Shown piece by piece: positions 13,201-25,778 of a DNA stretch of 64,000 nucleotides. The position numbers and the translations under genes were made by a program. The notes beneath the pieces were generated by a model, which saw only the letters and a list, made by a program, of their open reading frames with translations, did not search any database and was not told where the DNA came from. The stretch spans positions 73,295,088-73,359,087 of the forward strand of contig NC_090945.1 of the NCBI RefSeq assembly GCF_040807025.1, read 5' to 3'. The stretch's first letter is position 1. Every line of letters begins with the position of its first letter. The stretch comes from Struthio camelus (lineage: Eukaryota > Chordata > Aves > Struthioniformes > Struthionidae).

Positions 13201-16200
13201 CAGCAAGTATTCAATGTAGTAATCAAATGTCTTTCAGCAAAGAGGTATTATGTAGCATGACAGTGCCAGAATTTAACAGTTCACCTGCAATGCTCCATTC
13301 AGTCAAAAATTTCATAATGATGGTTATAATGTCAGAGTCTTTAAAGTATTCCTGAATACCAGCAGATAACAAAACAGGTCACTCAGCTTCCCTCCAGACT
13401 TACTGCACGAAAGGTTAGGAACAATGCCAATACTGAGGCGCAAAGACTTCATTACCTGTTTTTTCCCCAGCCATTAATTTTAGCAGGGGCAGTATTAATC
13501 CCCAAAGTTGAGACATTTGGGGGATTGATTTTTCAAACTTTAGACAATTATGTTAAGCATTGTAGAGAAGTTAGATAGTATAAAGGCTACCCCTACAGCA
13601 ATAATAACCGTACTGCTAAATTAGAGTAGTTAGAGGAATACCTCTGCTTTCAGATTTACATTGCTCCTGTTCTTAGTGGAGGTCTCTCAAGCTGTATCTT
13701 TGTGTGAACTTCAAGGCTATCTATCTTTTGTGTAATTGACTGTTTCCTGAGGATGAAACCGTAGAACGTCTCTTAAAAAACACACTTCTGCCTTGTTAAG
13801 TCCCACTGGTTCATCAGGAAGGCATTAGAAAATAAAAAAAACCCTCTTACAAATGAAAAAAAAGCATTGGCATGCCAACCATGCTTGCTTTATTGCCCTC
13901 ACAACTGTGATCTGGGTTAGTCAGCTACCTCCATGCCCCAAGAACCCCACAAGTGCTCACACCTAGTATGCTGGCATAGGATCAGCATGTAGCTGCAAAG
14001 CCTCAAGTCGGCCACCCTGGTTGAATTTCTTGATGATAAACAGGTTTCGGAATGAGGAAGACATCACACTACAGAGCCCCATCAAAACCGGACCACATTA
14101 GGACCATTAGCAAACAGTTACCATAAATGTTTAGGTAACTGCAGAAAATAAGTTCAATACTTACAAAATTCAGGAGTTATACTAGAGAAGAATTAATTGA
14201 AGATCACATTTTGGATATTGGATACTTAAATGCATACCTCATTATTAGTTCTTACATAAGTCCCAAAATTGTGGCTTTAGCCCTAAATGATCGGTTTAGA
14301 ATGACTGTTTTATTCAAGCATTTTGTAACCATTTTAACCAAGCATTTTGTAAAGCAAGTTTTGCCTCTATTAAAAACAGGTTCATTCTTATTAAATATAA
14401 GGAAAATTGAAAAAAAAAAAAAAAGATTTTCAGCCATTTGGAAGGACTGAGCAAAAAGAAGCAGAAACAAACCAGAATAAATGTTTTTATTTCCAGTTTT
14501 GTTTAGTATGTGTTAAACAAGTTTGTTTTTGAAACGAAAGCCATTCTTTCATTAAAAATATTGACCAGCTCCAATTATATATTTGTTTGAAATTGTTCCC
14601 AGGGCAGCTGCAGCCAGAAGCTGAAAACATCTTCTGTTTTTCTGTTTGAAGAAAGACTTTAATGGTGAAAAGCTTTTCTGTTTTGCCTGAGTTTGCCTGA
14701 TAAAATATACAGTTCTCCCTCCAAACCAGGATGTCTTGCACTCAGTATCTTTTTTATAAAGAGATGGTGAGGCCCACAATGAAAATACACCTCTGCCTCG
14801 CTGAAGTCACACAGCATAAAAGTCCAAGAGAAAGTACTAGAGAAATACTTTTCTCTCTGAACGCTTTTTCCTATTCTGTAGCACACAGTCAAATTCTCTA
14901 GTTCCTCTTCCTCTATAGTTTTATTTATTAATAAAGGCTTAACCCTTGATGTAATATGCTCTCTTGCTTTCTCATGCTCCAATTCAGTTTAAACTTAGGA
15001 TACAGCATTTTAAGGTGCATGACTGCTGCAAAATTTAATATGCTCTTGGTAGGATTCATCTTGTTTTTATTTTGCGAGACCAAAGTAAGGCAGCTGGATT
15101 ATGCCAATTACCTCAGCTCCAGCTCTTAAAAGTGGTGAGAGAGAGAGAGATTCAAAAATCTACTTACAGTAGATCTACAAGATACTCTTGTAGGTATTAC
15201 AGGAACTATCCTATGGTAATGCCGGTACCTGTCTCTCAGTTACAGGAAAAGCCATTCTGACATTTAAATGGTCAAAATAAAGCAAGACAAATTGCAGCAG
15301 CTACAGATAGCACTTTGGAAGCCAGACGGTGCTAGCAGGACTTTGTGCCACACCAAATTATTCTCTATTGTGGTACAATACAGAATCACGGTGTACATAA
15401 GCATTGCATTAAACAAACCCTGACATCTTAATTCGGGTAAATAATATTACTGCATTTAAGAAATCATTCAAGTGCCAGGAAGACGTATGGCCATTTCTGC
15501 AGGGTTTTTTCTCCCCTAAATTTACAGAGCTTTTCTTACGGCATTTTCTTGGTAAGTATTATTTCCAAATGCTAGAAGGGCTCTCTTCATTTTTCCGTGT
15601 ATTTCAATTAGGAAGAAAACCTCTTGCACGTGCACACAAACACACACAAAGGCAGCAATACAATTATTCTCAGAATAAAGCCATTTCATAATCTCATTTT
15701 ATTTGTTCCACAGTCTGGGCCCGGTATCAGAAATTAACTCCACTCCTGACAGCAACACATGAGCCATTTCTAAAGCTCTCAGTCAGCATGTTCTGCATTA
15801 GTATTGCAGCCTCCTGCTTTGAATCAAGAGTTTGCAGGAAACTTGCTGACCCCAAGGCTTTTCCACACCAAGTTCGGAAGAGATGGACAGCTCAGCGAAA
15901 CCTCTCTCACTGCAGTGCTGCTCATGAGCTGATCCTCACGAGAGAGCACGCTGCATATTTAACGGCTGGCTGGCTGGCTGAGAATTGCCTTATTCAGATG
16001 TTGGTAAGATTTTTCACTCACTGTTTTATTCAGGAGTTGTACGCTGTGCATTGTGAGCCCACCTGGGCCTCAGTTCCCATAGCTTTACTCAGTCATCACC
16101 GAGAGGCTTCCTGGTTTAACTCAGTCATGACAGAGCAGCAAACCTGCATGAAAGGAGCTAGCAAAAGAGCCTGGAGCCTTCCTTAGCAATTTTTGTCCTG

Positions 16201-17769
16201 GAATATCTGACAGATTATCACATTTCAGGGTAACAAGGCTGAGAGAGGCTCTGACCTTTACGAAATCAATTTACCCATGGTGCTTCACGAGGGTGTTGAG
16301 CAGAGACAGAAGAAGAGGTTATCAGATAACTATGCCTTCACCGGAAGCAAAATGATTATCTAGGCTTGAGAAACACATCTAATACACGGACCGATTCTGT
16401 AAACAGCGTCTTACTGCTGATACAGCTGGGACTACATGCAAAAGTAAGGGGGAGGTGGTAGAGTAAGCCTGTATTTACATACTTAGTCTTTGAGCAGGTG
16501 TCAAAAGGAGAAATTTAGTAAAGCCAAGGATTCTCTTCCTAAATCGGGAACATAAAGGGCTTCTAGGACATTGCATCCATCACTAGCTATTAAAGAGAGC
16601 CACTCTCTTCACATCCGGAAAAGTGCAGTTTTGCCTCTGCTTCTGCTGCCTGGGTGGACTGAAGCCCTTTGAGATCAGCATAGCATTGTTAAGGCACCAG
16701 GTTGTAACTAACAGCTCTTTACCACCACCTCCAATTAAGCCGATCTGATTCTGATTTCCTTCTCCAACACTCGTCCTCCATGCGTGGACCCCAAGTTCTC
16801 ATTCGCTCTGGTAAGTGTGCAACCAGGAACATACTCCACAAAAAAACACTTTAACCCTTCATAAAATACTTATACCTTCATAAAGACAGGCATGTTAACA
16901 GCGTGCTAGCCTGATATACAAATAAGATCAAAAGTTAGCAAATAGAATTGTGTATCTAACATTCACATAAATCGAATTGGCTAGATGTGGCTTCTGCTCT
17001 TCTCTAGTAGTGGCAGGAGAAAGTTATAATAGCATCAATCTCTGCATTCTAGGCTTTGCCTCTGTGTAACATGTGGCATAAATGTTCTGCTGATGGATTC
17101 TGTGGTAACTCTGGTATCTTGCTTTGTGTATGTTTGTGGGGTTTTTTTTAATACACAATATGCAACAAAAATTTAAGTGAATATATTTAAATGCAAACAA
17201 CTTCCTTCTGCTCCCTGCCTCCAGGATCCCGTGCGTTGGTTTACGCAATAGTATTCTTTCAACAAAATGTACTGTCATAGACTCTTTAGGCTGTCTAGAA
17301 TTTGCCTATCTGCATGTTTGAGCTGAAGGTGTGACCTTCAGCAAGTCTTGGGTTACTTCAGATTTCCTTTCTACTTTATTATGACTACTAACAACTATTT
17401 ACTCTTTTCTTGAAAATGGAAGATGTTACCTTTCTTTTCATTCATGACTCACAAGATGAAATAGAGAGTATTCTTGTTAAATCTGCAAACAATACAAACT
17501 AGGAAGAGCAGCAAGCATACTGAAGGACAAGACTGAAATTTAAAACAGCCTTAATCAATCGAATGAACGGTCCAAAGAGAACAGATCGTAATGCCATAAG
17601 GATAAATGGAGACGACTGTGCCAAGTAGGAACAGCCAACAGCACAAGAACCAAATGGAGGAAAACTGAATACGGTTATTAATTATACCTTGTTGTAAAGA
17701 AGCTATGGGCATGGGGTACAATATTGTACATGATTTACATGAAGTAAATGCTGTACACCACTCAGTGTG

Positions 17770-17847
17770 GGAAGGACTCATCTGAGCAGGGGGGCTGGAC
17801 TAGATGACTTCCAGAGGTCCCTTCCAACCTCTGTGACTCTGTGAATA
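17770..17847 (+). mobile_element. CR1 LINE 3' tail
   Basis: The core ggctggactagatgacttcc, then agaggtcccttccaacctct and gtgactctgtgaa, is the diagnostic 3' end of avian CR1 retrotransposons, whose copies are usually 5' truncated. Only about 80 bases are recognisable. It is plus oriented and relatively intact, so younger than the other fossils here. Confidence 0.88.
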
Positions 17848-18159
17848 CTGAATACTTCTAATCTCCTGTATGTTTCTGAGCTACTGGGACCGAGCACTAG
17901 TTCGTTGGGCTTCTAAGAGGCATCTTTGGAGGTATTTCTCTCAAAAAGCGTGTGTAGGAAAAGCAGCATGCAATATCCCACCAAGACATATCCTGGCCAC
18001 TGTCAGCTCACTAGCTGACAAGAAGCTAACCAAGAGATACTCACTGTTCATCAAACTGCCTTCGGCCTGTACATCTACATGGAGGGAAAAAAAAAAAGAC
18101 ATAGGTAGGTATCCACATGGATTTGTGTGAGTCAGGGAGCATTATATTCTCTAACATAT

Positions 18160-18255
18160 TCATCCTCCTGGAAAACAGAGGCACGAAGGAGGTTTACGAA
18201 GGAAATCTGTGACAGAGCAAGGACTTGAGCCCAATCTCCCCACTTCCATGATAAT
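18160..18255 (-). mobile_element. MIR-like SINE fossil, inverted
   Basis: The run ggaaaacagaggcacgaagg, aggtttacgaaggaaat, tgtgacagagcaaggacttg, agcccaatctccccacttcc parallels the reverse complement of MIR (GAAACTGAGGCACAGAGAGG ... GCAGAGC ... GAACCCAGGTCTCC). It sits about 180 bases left of the GGGAGA array. Confidence 0.55.
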
Positions 18256-18432
18256 GATATGATTTTTCCTCTGTTCCCCAGAGAGGACCAGACATCAAAG
18301 ACACAATTCTTGTCATAAGGTTATAAATACATTTTTCTGTGAGAAAAATACATCTTACATTTTTGGAAAAAAATACTGTGAAAAGAATCATCTTTGTTAA
18401 AACCGTCAATGAATTATTGTATGCCTTCATAT

Positions 18433-18580
18433 GGGAGAGGGAGAGGGAGAGGGAGAGGGAGAGGGAGAGGGAGAGGGAGAGGGAGAGGGAGAGGGAGAGG
18501 GAGAGGGAGAGGGAGAGGGAGAGGGAGAGGGAGAGGGAGAGGGAGAGGGAGAGGGAGAGGGAGAGGGAGAGGGAGAGGGA
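18433..18580 (+). repeat. Pure (GGGAGA)n hexanucleotide array
   Basis: There are about 24.7 uninterrupted GGGAGA units over 148 bases with no mismatch. The plus strand is all purine with a GGG run every six bases. This gives long spurious open frames of Arg-Glu and Gly-Arg repeats, which are not genes. Confidence 0.98.
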
Positions 18581-21500
18581 ACCATTATATAGAGTTGTAA
18601 AAAAGAAGAAATTGTATATTGAAGATTTTGTTTTGTGAATTTTTACTCATTAATAGGAGAGAGAATTTGTTAAAAACATTACAAGAAAAAATATGGGACA
18701 TTCCTATTATTTTAGACAGCGTTTGAAGATCTGAAACAGCAAACTTTCAAAGACAACTTCTAATTCCTGAAGTCCCTTTGACATTCTCGAAGACAGAGGG
18801 ACGTAAAAGTAGAGATCACTTGGAAAGAGATCACTTTCAAAAATGCAACCCTGAATTACCCAGTTTTTATAGTATACAAAGAGCAATGACAATCTTACTC
18901 CTGTCTATACATAAAGGCGAATTTGCAGAAACAGTCAAGATGGCAATTTTGGAACAATGAATTACCAGTGATCAACAGCAAATGAGTACGAACCCTACTG
19001 CCATACAGTACTAGATTTAATTACTAGTGACGGTCAAAGCCATAGGGACATCAAAAATATATCAGAAATATCTCACAAACATTGATTCCCATTATTAATT
19101 AATACAGACACCACACATCTACACACTCAGAATATTTTCTAATGGCCTTCCAATTTCTATGCCTTCTGAAAGTAATTTTTTACTCCTGAAACAATCTGCA
19201 TATGAATACTTTTGCTCAGCTGAGCAGCTACAAAACCACTCACATCTTGTAATGAGATGTCATTCCTGACTATACAAAATCAAGGACTGAACACCAATGC
19301 TCAAACAAATTCCAATTCTGATCTCAGAGTCTGAGTGCTATTTTGGCCTGGAATGATATCTGCCGTTTTCAATTTTTATCTTCATATTATCTCTCTTCAA
19401 ACTGAAGTGGGTGAAAGTACACATACTCTTTCCTGAAGGTAGCTTCTTGGTATAATTGAAGAGACTAGAGCAAATAGAAGTTGGCTTTTTCAAATACATT
19501 TCGCTTTTCTGCACACATAGCCAACTAAGCTATATACTCTCCTGCTAAATCCTCCTGCTCTCCAGAGGAAAGTTTAAACCCTGGGGAAAATAAACAGCTT
19601 TCAGTTGATGGGGATCCCAAGTTTCTTGCTATAGCTGAGGTGGAAAACACAACTTATTGGAAATATATACCCACAGGTACAGATTGCCCAAGTACTCACA
19701 CAGATGGACATGGTCAGTTCTCATTAAACAGAGCACTTTATTACAGCTTGCCTGCAACACAAAGGCAAAGTGTGAGCACACCAGAAAGTATTTCACAAGC
19801 ATCGAGTATGACTTTCCCCCACCTTGGTCCCTGTGAAGGACAAGAAAACGAGTGGAAGGAGAGCCCCTGGCCTGAATGGCTTTTGCCAGCCACTTGACAG
19901 AAGAGGACTGGAGCGGACAAGCAGCAGGCAGCAGAGGCTGGGTCTCCACCAGAGAGCTCACCTACGCGGGCAGCGTTCATCAGCGCCATGGTTCTCTTGT
20001 GGCATTGCTCTGCTGCCAGAAACCCTGGTGCAGCGCTCAACAGCCTGACAATATCACTTTTGCTAACACAGCTTTTACAATTCGGTGTACAAAATAAGCT
20101 CGTTTTATGCTGGTACTCCTATGTCTGTCTCAGTTATATCACTACGCTAGCAAAATATTTCGGTGTAGGACAGGGTGGGGAAGCGGGTCAACTAACTGAG
20201 TTAGTGGACTTAGCGTTCAGCACTTTGGAAATCCTGCTGTCTGGCTCTCAGGAAGTGAGAGCAGCTGATGAAAGGCTGTATAATTACTGGCACTGTGTTG
20301 TATTAAGATAACAGCATAAAAACGTAATTTTCCCCAGAAGAAATACAGGTGCTAAAATAGCAACTGGATAACTATAAGATAATGAAAGCAAGCAGCATGA
20401 TTTCCCCAGGTTCAAATAAACCAGATAAGTATTCTGTAGAGGTGACCTTATTAAAGAGAAATTGTCACTTTAAAAAGTTATTTTGAAAACAACAAAATTG
20501 TTATCTTCACTTATTGCTATCAAAGTTATCTATTTAATGTAATAATAATTCCACAAAAAAATACCTCTTCTTAATTCTATGTAAACATCTTTCTCCGTGC
20601 AGATGTGCCATCTCCATATATATACTTTCACTTTTCTTCTCAGTCAAGTGACACAATGTGGGTAGAATGCAGCAGAAAATTCAGTCATTCATTGTCAGGG
20701 TTAGCATGTATACTGCACTTCATAATGAATTGATAAATAATACTGAGGACAAGGAAATGAAATGGAAACATTATCTTAGGAAATCTCAGCTCTCGTTTTA
20801 TGGAAACATATTCAGTTCGGTCACCGCAGAAGAATATTTTGCTTACAAAACCCACTTTTCCCTGATATATATTTTTACCATGTGGAATCTTTCTTATAAA
20901 AGAAACCTTTGAAACTGAATCTTTTACATAAAAGTCTGATTCTACTGTAAAGCTAAAACAACCGAGTAAGCAACTTTTCTTGCTTGCCAATACAACAGCA
21001 GTACCTCTGATATGCCAAGATAGAAAAACAGAGAGGGAGGAAAAAAACGGTCTTTTTAAAATCTCATCCTTTCCAGAAGCAGCTATGCAGGCTGCACACC
21101 ATTATCAATGACATCGCGGTTTTGTTTTAATCTGTATTAAGAGACGCAGCAAAGAACATCATTACGCCTAACTAATTAGGCTTTAGTAAAAGCATTCAGG
21201 AAGAGAAGGCAGGACATAACACAAAGACCAATATCATAATACGACGCGGTCAAGGTAAACCAGTGGATACTCACCCCACTGCAAATAGCTGCATAGGTCC
21301 AGAAGCCTACAGATATTTATTCTATTTAAATCTATGGACATTGAAGACCTTGGCAATTTTAAGCATTCCAGTAAGTGTCCATTTTCATCTTGAAGGGATC
21401 AAAATATCCTAAAATCTAATTCTCAGGGTCTTTATACTAGCATTAAGTTTACATGGCAACATGGAAAAGCAAATTTCTCACAGGAAGAGTTCCTTGTGCA

Positions 21501-23919
21501 GCTTCTCTGGGGCATTCTGTCGCCCATCAATGCAAACTTCTGCTTTGATGAATGCCACATGGCTTTGCATGGCAGATCAAACCACACCATCTGCAGAAAG
21601 CAGCGCTAATGATAATGCCAAGAGGCCTATGGGAGTGCTCCCAAGTCCACTAAACCTGAGGCCCGACTATCCTGCACAAGCAACAAGCCTACCAAAAAGC
21701 CTGGACCCAGGAGCCAGTTTTGCACCTGGGCAGTGCCCTGGGACAGCTCGCTGCACTGGGCGCAAGGGGCGTACTGCGCAGCGGGTGCAGACTGCACGCT
21801 AACATCGTCTGTATTTAAGTGCCTGTTGACGAAAGGATAACAAAAATGCTACAGTTCACTAGTTCAACATGGAGCATTATTTTCTTCAGTTAATCGTACC
21901 ACTGACAACAAGTCAGTTTTACTTTGTGCATTAATGCTTCCCTGCCTAAGGACAATTACTTCATTCCATGTTTCAGCTCTTTGGTCAAGGGCTTCAGGTT
22001 GAGAGGAGATAAAAGCCCTAGTGGAGATGACAGGATGTTGTGACGGGTCAGAGCAAGATGAAAAATAACATACTTGCCGGGGAATACAATTAAGTTTCTG
22101 TATTATCATAGGATTAATTAGAGGGTCCTTCATTTCCAGTACTTTCAATCTGAGTAAAATGAGTTTCTAACTTTGAACTCTTGAGTAAATCTGAATTTCC
22201 AACCAGTTACATAACTTGTTAAAAACCAACAGGAGAAGTTGTTAAAAAAGCATGATGCATTTCTTTTAAGTCCCACTTCTGCCATGAGCATGGTATTAGC
22301 AGAAACCAGTATCAGATACCTTCATCCTTCTATTTTGGTTTCACCTGTTTAAAATAGGAGATTAAGCCAGACTGTAAGGTGTCCTTTTCTGACGTTCATT
22401 TAGTAAGCATGAAGAACAATTTGCACTATGTCGATTATGCTCAAAATCCTGAAGAATCTGGCCTTACGTAACTTTTTGGCAGTAGCCATGAACCCAGATG
22501 GGCTTCATTTGAACCGCACGTCTAGAACAAAATCCTTGGAAGACTTCAACTGTGAAATAAAAATGCTAACACCTATGTGATACACATCTAGTAACTGTGC
22601 GTACAGCAATTAGCCCTGTTTTGTCCTCTGAACTACTCAAAACTAAATGTAAGACAGCTCTTTATGAAAGTGGGGTATTAGCTGGGTAGGATCTATTTCA
22701 TAAGGCGTAAGAGATTTTTAGATATGCACATTTCTGTGAATACATATTGTATGATATGAAACTGATTCATAGTAAGGTATGATTTCCCCCCAACTAGAAT
22801 AATCACTGAGCTGCTTTGAATTTGTGATGAGGTGAATTGGAGTTACAAATTACCCTTCTATTATTAGATATGCTGATTACCTGTTAAGGATTATAAATTG
22901 GTATCACAATCAATATTCAGATTTTGCATTTTGTCACTGCAACTGATTAAAGCTACTGGTCCCAACATCTAATCTGCGAGATCTCTTTTCTTGTTTTCAA
23001 AATTCATATTTTCATAAACAAACTCATTTTCTAATAATGGTAAATGAAAAAGATCTAACAATGCATAGATATTTTTACTTTAACCGTTTGGGAATTCTCA
23101 CACATTTCTTTTGGGAAGACACCAGCCATTCTAGAGCTTTTGAATTATTTTGTTCCTTTTCATTGCTTTACTAGTTAGCATAGCTTCTGTATTACTGCTG
23201 TTGGTTGGATTGAAGGTGAACTTAAGGACTGTTTAAAAGGCTTTGAACATCTTAAGTTTGAGGCTCAGGAGCATATGGCTGCAACATTTTAAACTTTGTT
23301 GGTGCCACTGTACTTCATTAAAATTCTATTGTCAGAGACTTTAACTGAAGTAATTTGATTTATTTTAATGTTTCAAATAATAAGCTGGATGATAACTTTT
23401 GCTTTCTTCAAAAACATAACTTGCAAGTTAGACAAAGAGGAAAAAACTTCTCAAACTCAAGTTTTTAATTTGATTTATACTATAATAGAGCTATCTACGT
23501 CTTCAGCTAATTAGCCCTTATAAATTCATTTTTGGCACTTTTTGCACTGTTGCATTCTCCATGCCATAAGACAGTGCTGTAGGCCATCTCTTTTCATGTG
23601 GCCTATCCATACATTCAGCTGTAACAGCAGGAGTTACATTTCCTGTAACACTGGATGCAACACGATCTTTTTCCTAAATATTGATGCATGCAGGAGGAAG
23701 CCTTACTGTAGCATTTCACAGTCTCCAAGGTTCTAGTAAATTATGATACTTTATAAAAGACTATTTTCATTTTCTAAATGAAAGTGGCATTTTTTAATAC
23801 AAAGAAACTCAATACATGAAAAATTGCAAAATACATGATCACAGTACCCTCTAAGCATGACGTTCAAAAGCAGTTCAAAATACCTCTAAATCGGCTTGAA
23901 TATCATGAAAGATTAACAA
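18581..23919. other. Intergenic stretch between GGGAGA array and EVC2
   Basis: It is mostly AT-rich and featureless. Two GC-richer patches stand out, 19640-20200 and 21480-21810. The right part of the first (ctacgctagcaaaatatttc, ggtgtaggacaggg) looks like a degenerate interspersed repeat that I cannot name. No exon is recognised on either strand. Confidence 0.4.
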
Positions 23920-24915
23920 ATACAGTTGTTGCTTTTATTTACTTTTGCTGTTACTGTTTTCAATGTTCATATTTATAAGCTTCTTCCCCTCAACTAGAAA
24001 GGTTTAAAAATAATTTCTTTAATGTAAAATGATACTCTAAGAATTTAAAGTAATCCATGAATAAGAACTTCAAAAAAAAACCCACCTAAAATCGTGGGAG
24101 TTGACATCACTGCAATGAAAAAAGCTTTTAAAGGTACTACAAGCCTATTTACATGTTTCCCTTTTTTCTTGCGTGAGTGTGATACTGTTACTTCACCAAG
24201 AAAAGACAGGTTGCAAATATTTTAAGACAGTTTTGAACTGTATCCACACTCGCAGTTCTACTGGAGCTTTGCTTAGCAACAATAGAAAAAAGCTGAAGTT
24301 ACCCTGGGATGTAAGGCTAAGCACGTATGTATTTGCTGAAGATCTTGACTATCAGCTATAATCAGAACATAGACTGCAAAAGTAATATTGAAAGCCTATT
24401 AACAGCACATTATTAAATAGTAAATTAGCTAGAATAACAGAAAATCAGAGAACAGAGAGATTGTGGACCGTCTATTCCATCTCCTCACGTTACCTGCTAC
24501 ACCACAGCTTATTACAAGAATATATAAATACAAGAATAGTAAATTAGTACTTTATACAATAAATAACCTTTCTACATAAATTATGAAAATACAGCTACAG
24601 TAAAATCAGTGCAAAAAGGATCAACAAGAACTGAATGAACACTGAGTCCTGCTCATCACAATGCGCATCACAAAGTACCCATACTTCATCTACGGCTCCC
24701 TTATATGCTGCCAAGAATTACAACATGTGCAATGCACATTTACTAACTGACGGAACGCAAAATCCAATTCTAAACTACAGCTATTTACAACATCAAGCAA
24801 ATGATATCAGAACTATGCAAGCGTTACTTAAACTGCACACTTCACTCTGTCTCATTTTTCTGACTTAAGGAACTTTCTCCTTCCGAACTGATACATTGGC
24901 TGGATGTCTCCCCCA
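23920..24915 (-). other. EVC2: Probable EVC2 3' untranslated region
   Basis: The stretch after the EVC2 stop is AT-rich and has no convincing coding frame. On the minus strand the first canonical AATAAA lies at 23934-23939, with a weaker ATTAAA at 24018-24023. Cleavage would fall 10-30 bases further left. The true end is inferred; it could be nearer with a variant signal. Confidence 0.4.
23934..23939 (-). terminator. Candidate EVC2 poly(A) signal AATAAA
   Basis: This is the first AATAAA on the minus strand after the EVC2 stop codon, about 980 bases downstream. Minus-strand sequence to its left is rich in A and T, so chance occurrence is quite possible. Confidence 0.3.
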
Positions 24916-25186
24916 TTAGTTCATACTTGCACGAGCAGCCTTTTTAGAATTAAGAAAGTTCTTTTTCTTCTTCCTTGGAGAATTATGAAGTGAAAGTACT
25001 GGATCACTCTGCTCACGGAATAAAAATACCTTCTCCCCTGTGTCTAATAGCTCTATGGCTTCTGCAGTTGCCATGTTCAAAGAAACAGGTGGACCAGACT
25101 GTTCCATAGGATTATGTCTAGGCGAACATTCAAGATGAATGAATGATGCTCTTTCCAGGAAGGCAAGTTGCGTCTTCTTTATCAAG
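24916..25186 (-). CDS. EVC2: EVC2 terminal coding exon with W peptide
   Basis: This is the last coding part: 271 nt, beginning with the base that completes the split serine, then 89 codons and TAA at 24916-24918. The acceptor is attaatgtag. It opens LIKKTQLAFLERASF and closes AIELLDTGEKVFLF ... SPRKKKKNFLNSKKAARASMN, matching human TIDLLNTGEKLFIF ... PPRKKKNFLNAKKAMRALGMD. This tail is the W peptide, whose loss in people causes Weyers acrofacial dysostosis and which in mammals binds the EFCAB7-IQCE anchor at the ciliary EvC zone (established knowledge). The basic RKKKKNFLN core is intact. Confidence 0.95.
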
Positions 25187-25676
25187 CTACATTAATGAAA
25201 AACAAATTGAATTTTAAAAGGATTTGTAAAAATGAAAACTTAGGCAAAAAATAGTATACAGGTCTGTATCATCTTTTGAAGAAAACGGTGATTTTACTCT
25301 GGAAACTAAAGAAAACGCTGACTGAAGTGTTGTGTCGATTCCAATCCCCAATAATTTACTTATGTTATGCGATGCAAAACTGCACAAGAAACAGTAACCT
25401 TATAATAAATAACCATGATGAAGGTGGGCAACTTGTATGAAAAATGGGCTCATTTTTTGGATGAGGTGCTGAAAAATTTTTTTAAGGACTTAATTTTATT
25501 GCATATTTGGTGTAAATACATCATATCAAACATAAGCACCAAACAGAGAATAGTGTCAGAAAAAGCATATCTATGAATATATTTTCTGATTTCTAATAAA
25601 TATTCTATAAGAGAAAGAATCTTTGGAAATGAAATGAGGTATAAAAAATTGCACGTTTCTTCCTCCTTTTCCTTAC
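25187..25676 (-). other. EVC2 last intron
   Basis: About 0.5 kb, GT-AG, AT-rich, no repeat recognised. Confidence 0.85.
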
Positions 25677-25778
25677 CTGTCTTTTCTTCTGCTTAGAGAA
25701 GACATCTTTTCCAAACTTCTGTTTATCAAATCTTGCCTTACTTTGCTCTCTAATGCTTGCCATAACCCTTGCTGCTTC
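25677..25778 (-). CDS. EVC2: EVC2 coding exon, eleventh visible
   Basis: The exon has 102 nt; one base completes the arginine codon begun in the previous exon and two bases of a split codon remain at the end. The acceptor is tttcttcag and the donor CAG|gtaagg. In the frame set by the upstream exon it reads KQQGLWQALESKVRQDLINR SLEKMSSLSRRKD (spaced here for length), matching human KHQSWWQALDGKLRGDLISRGLEKM. A longer open frame over the same bases on this strand (25605-25955, EAARVMASIREQ...) is out of phase with both neighbours and is a shadow. Confidence 0.9.

Larger units (their letters stand above)
8413..17769. other. Intergenic stretch without recognised genes
   Basis: Apart from the hairpin at 9784, the pyrimidine tract at 10150 and short CT/GA runs near 11480 and 15136, nothing is recognised. 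The longest open frame (15788-16186, 132 codons) has no domain, motif or splice-site support that I can see. Confidence 0.5.

Noticed and set aside
15788..16186. 132-codon plus-strand open frame
   Set aside because: No recognisable domain, no similarity recalled, and ordinary length for chance in a GC-richer stretch.
18339..18638. Open frames encoding long Arg-Glu or Gly-Arg repeats
   Set aside because: They are simply translations of the GGGAGA array; no splice sites, homologue or flanking coding sequence.
24425..24490. Possible inverted CR1 tail in the EVC2 3' UTR
   Set aside because: Only about 20 loosely matching bases; not enough to call.
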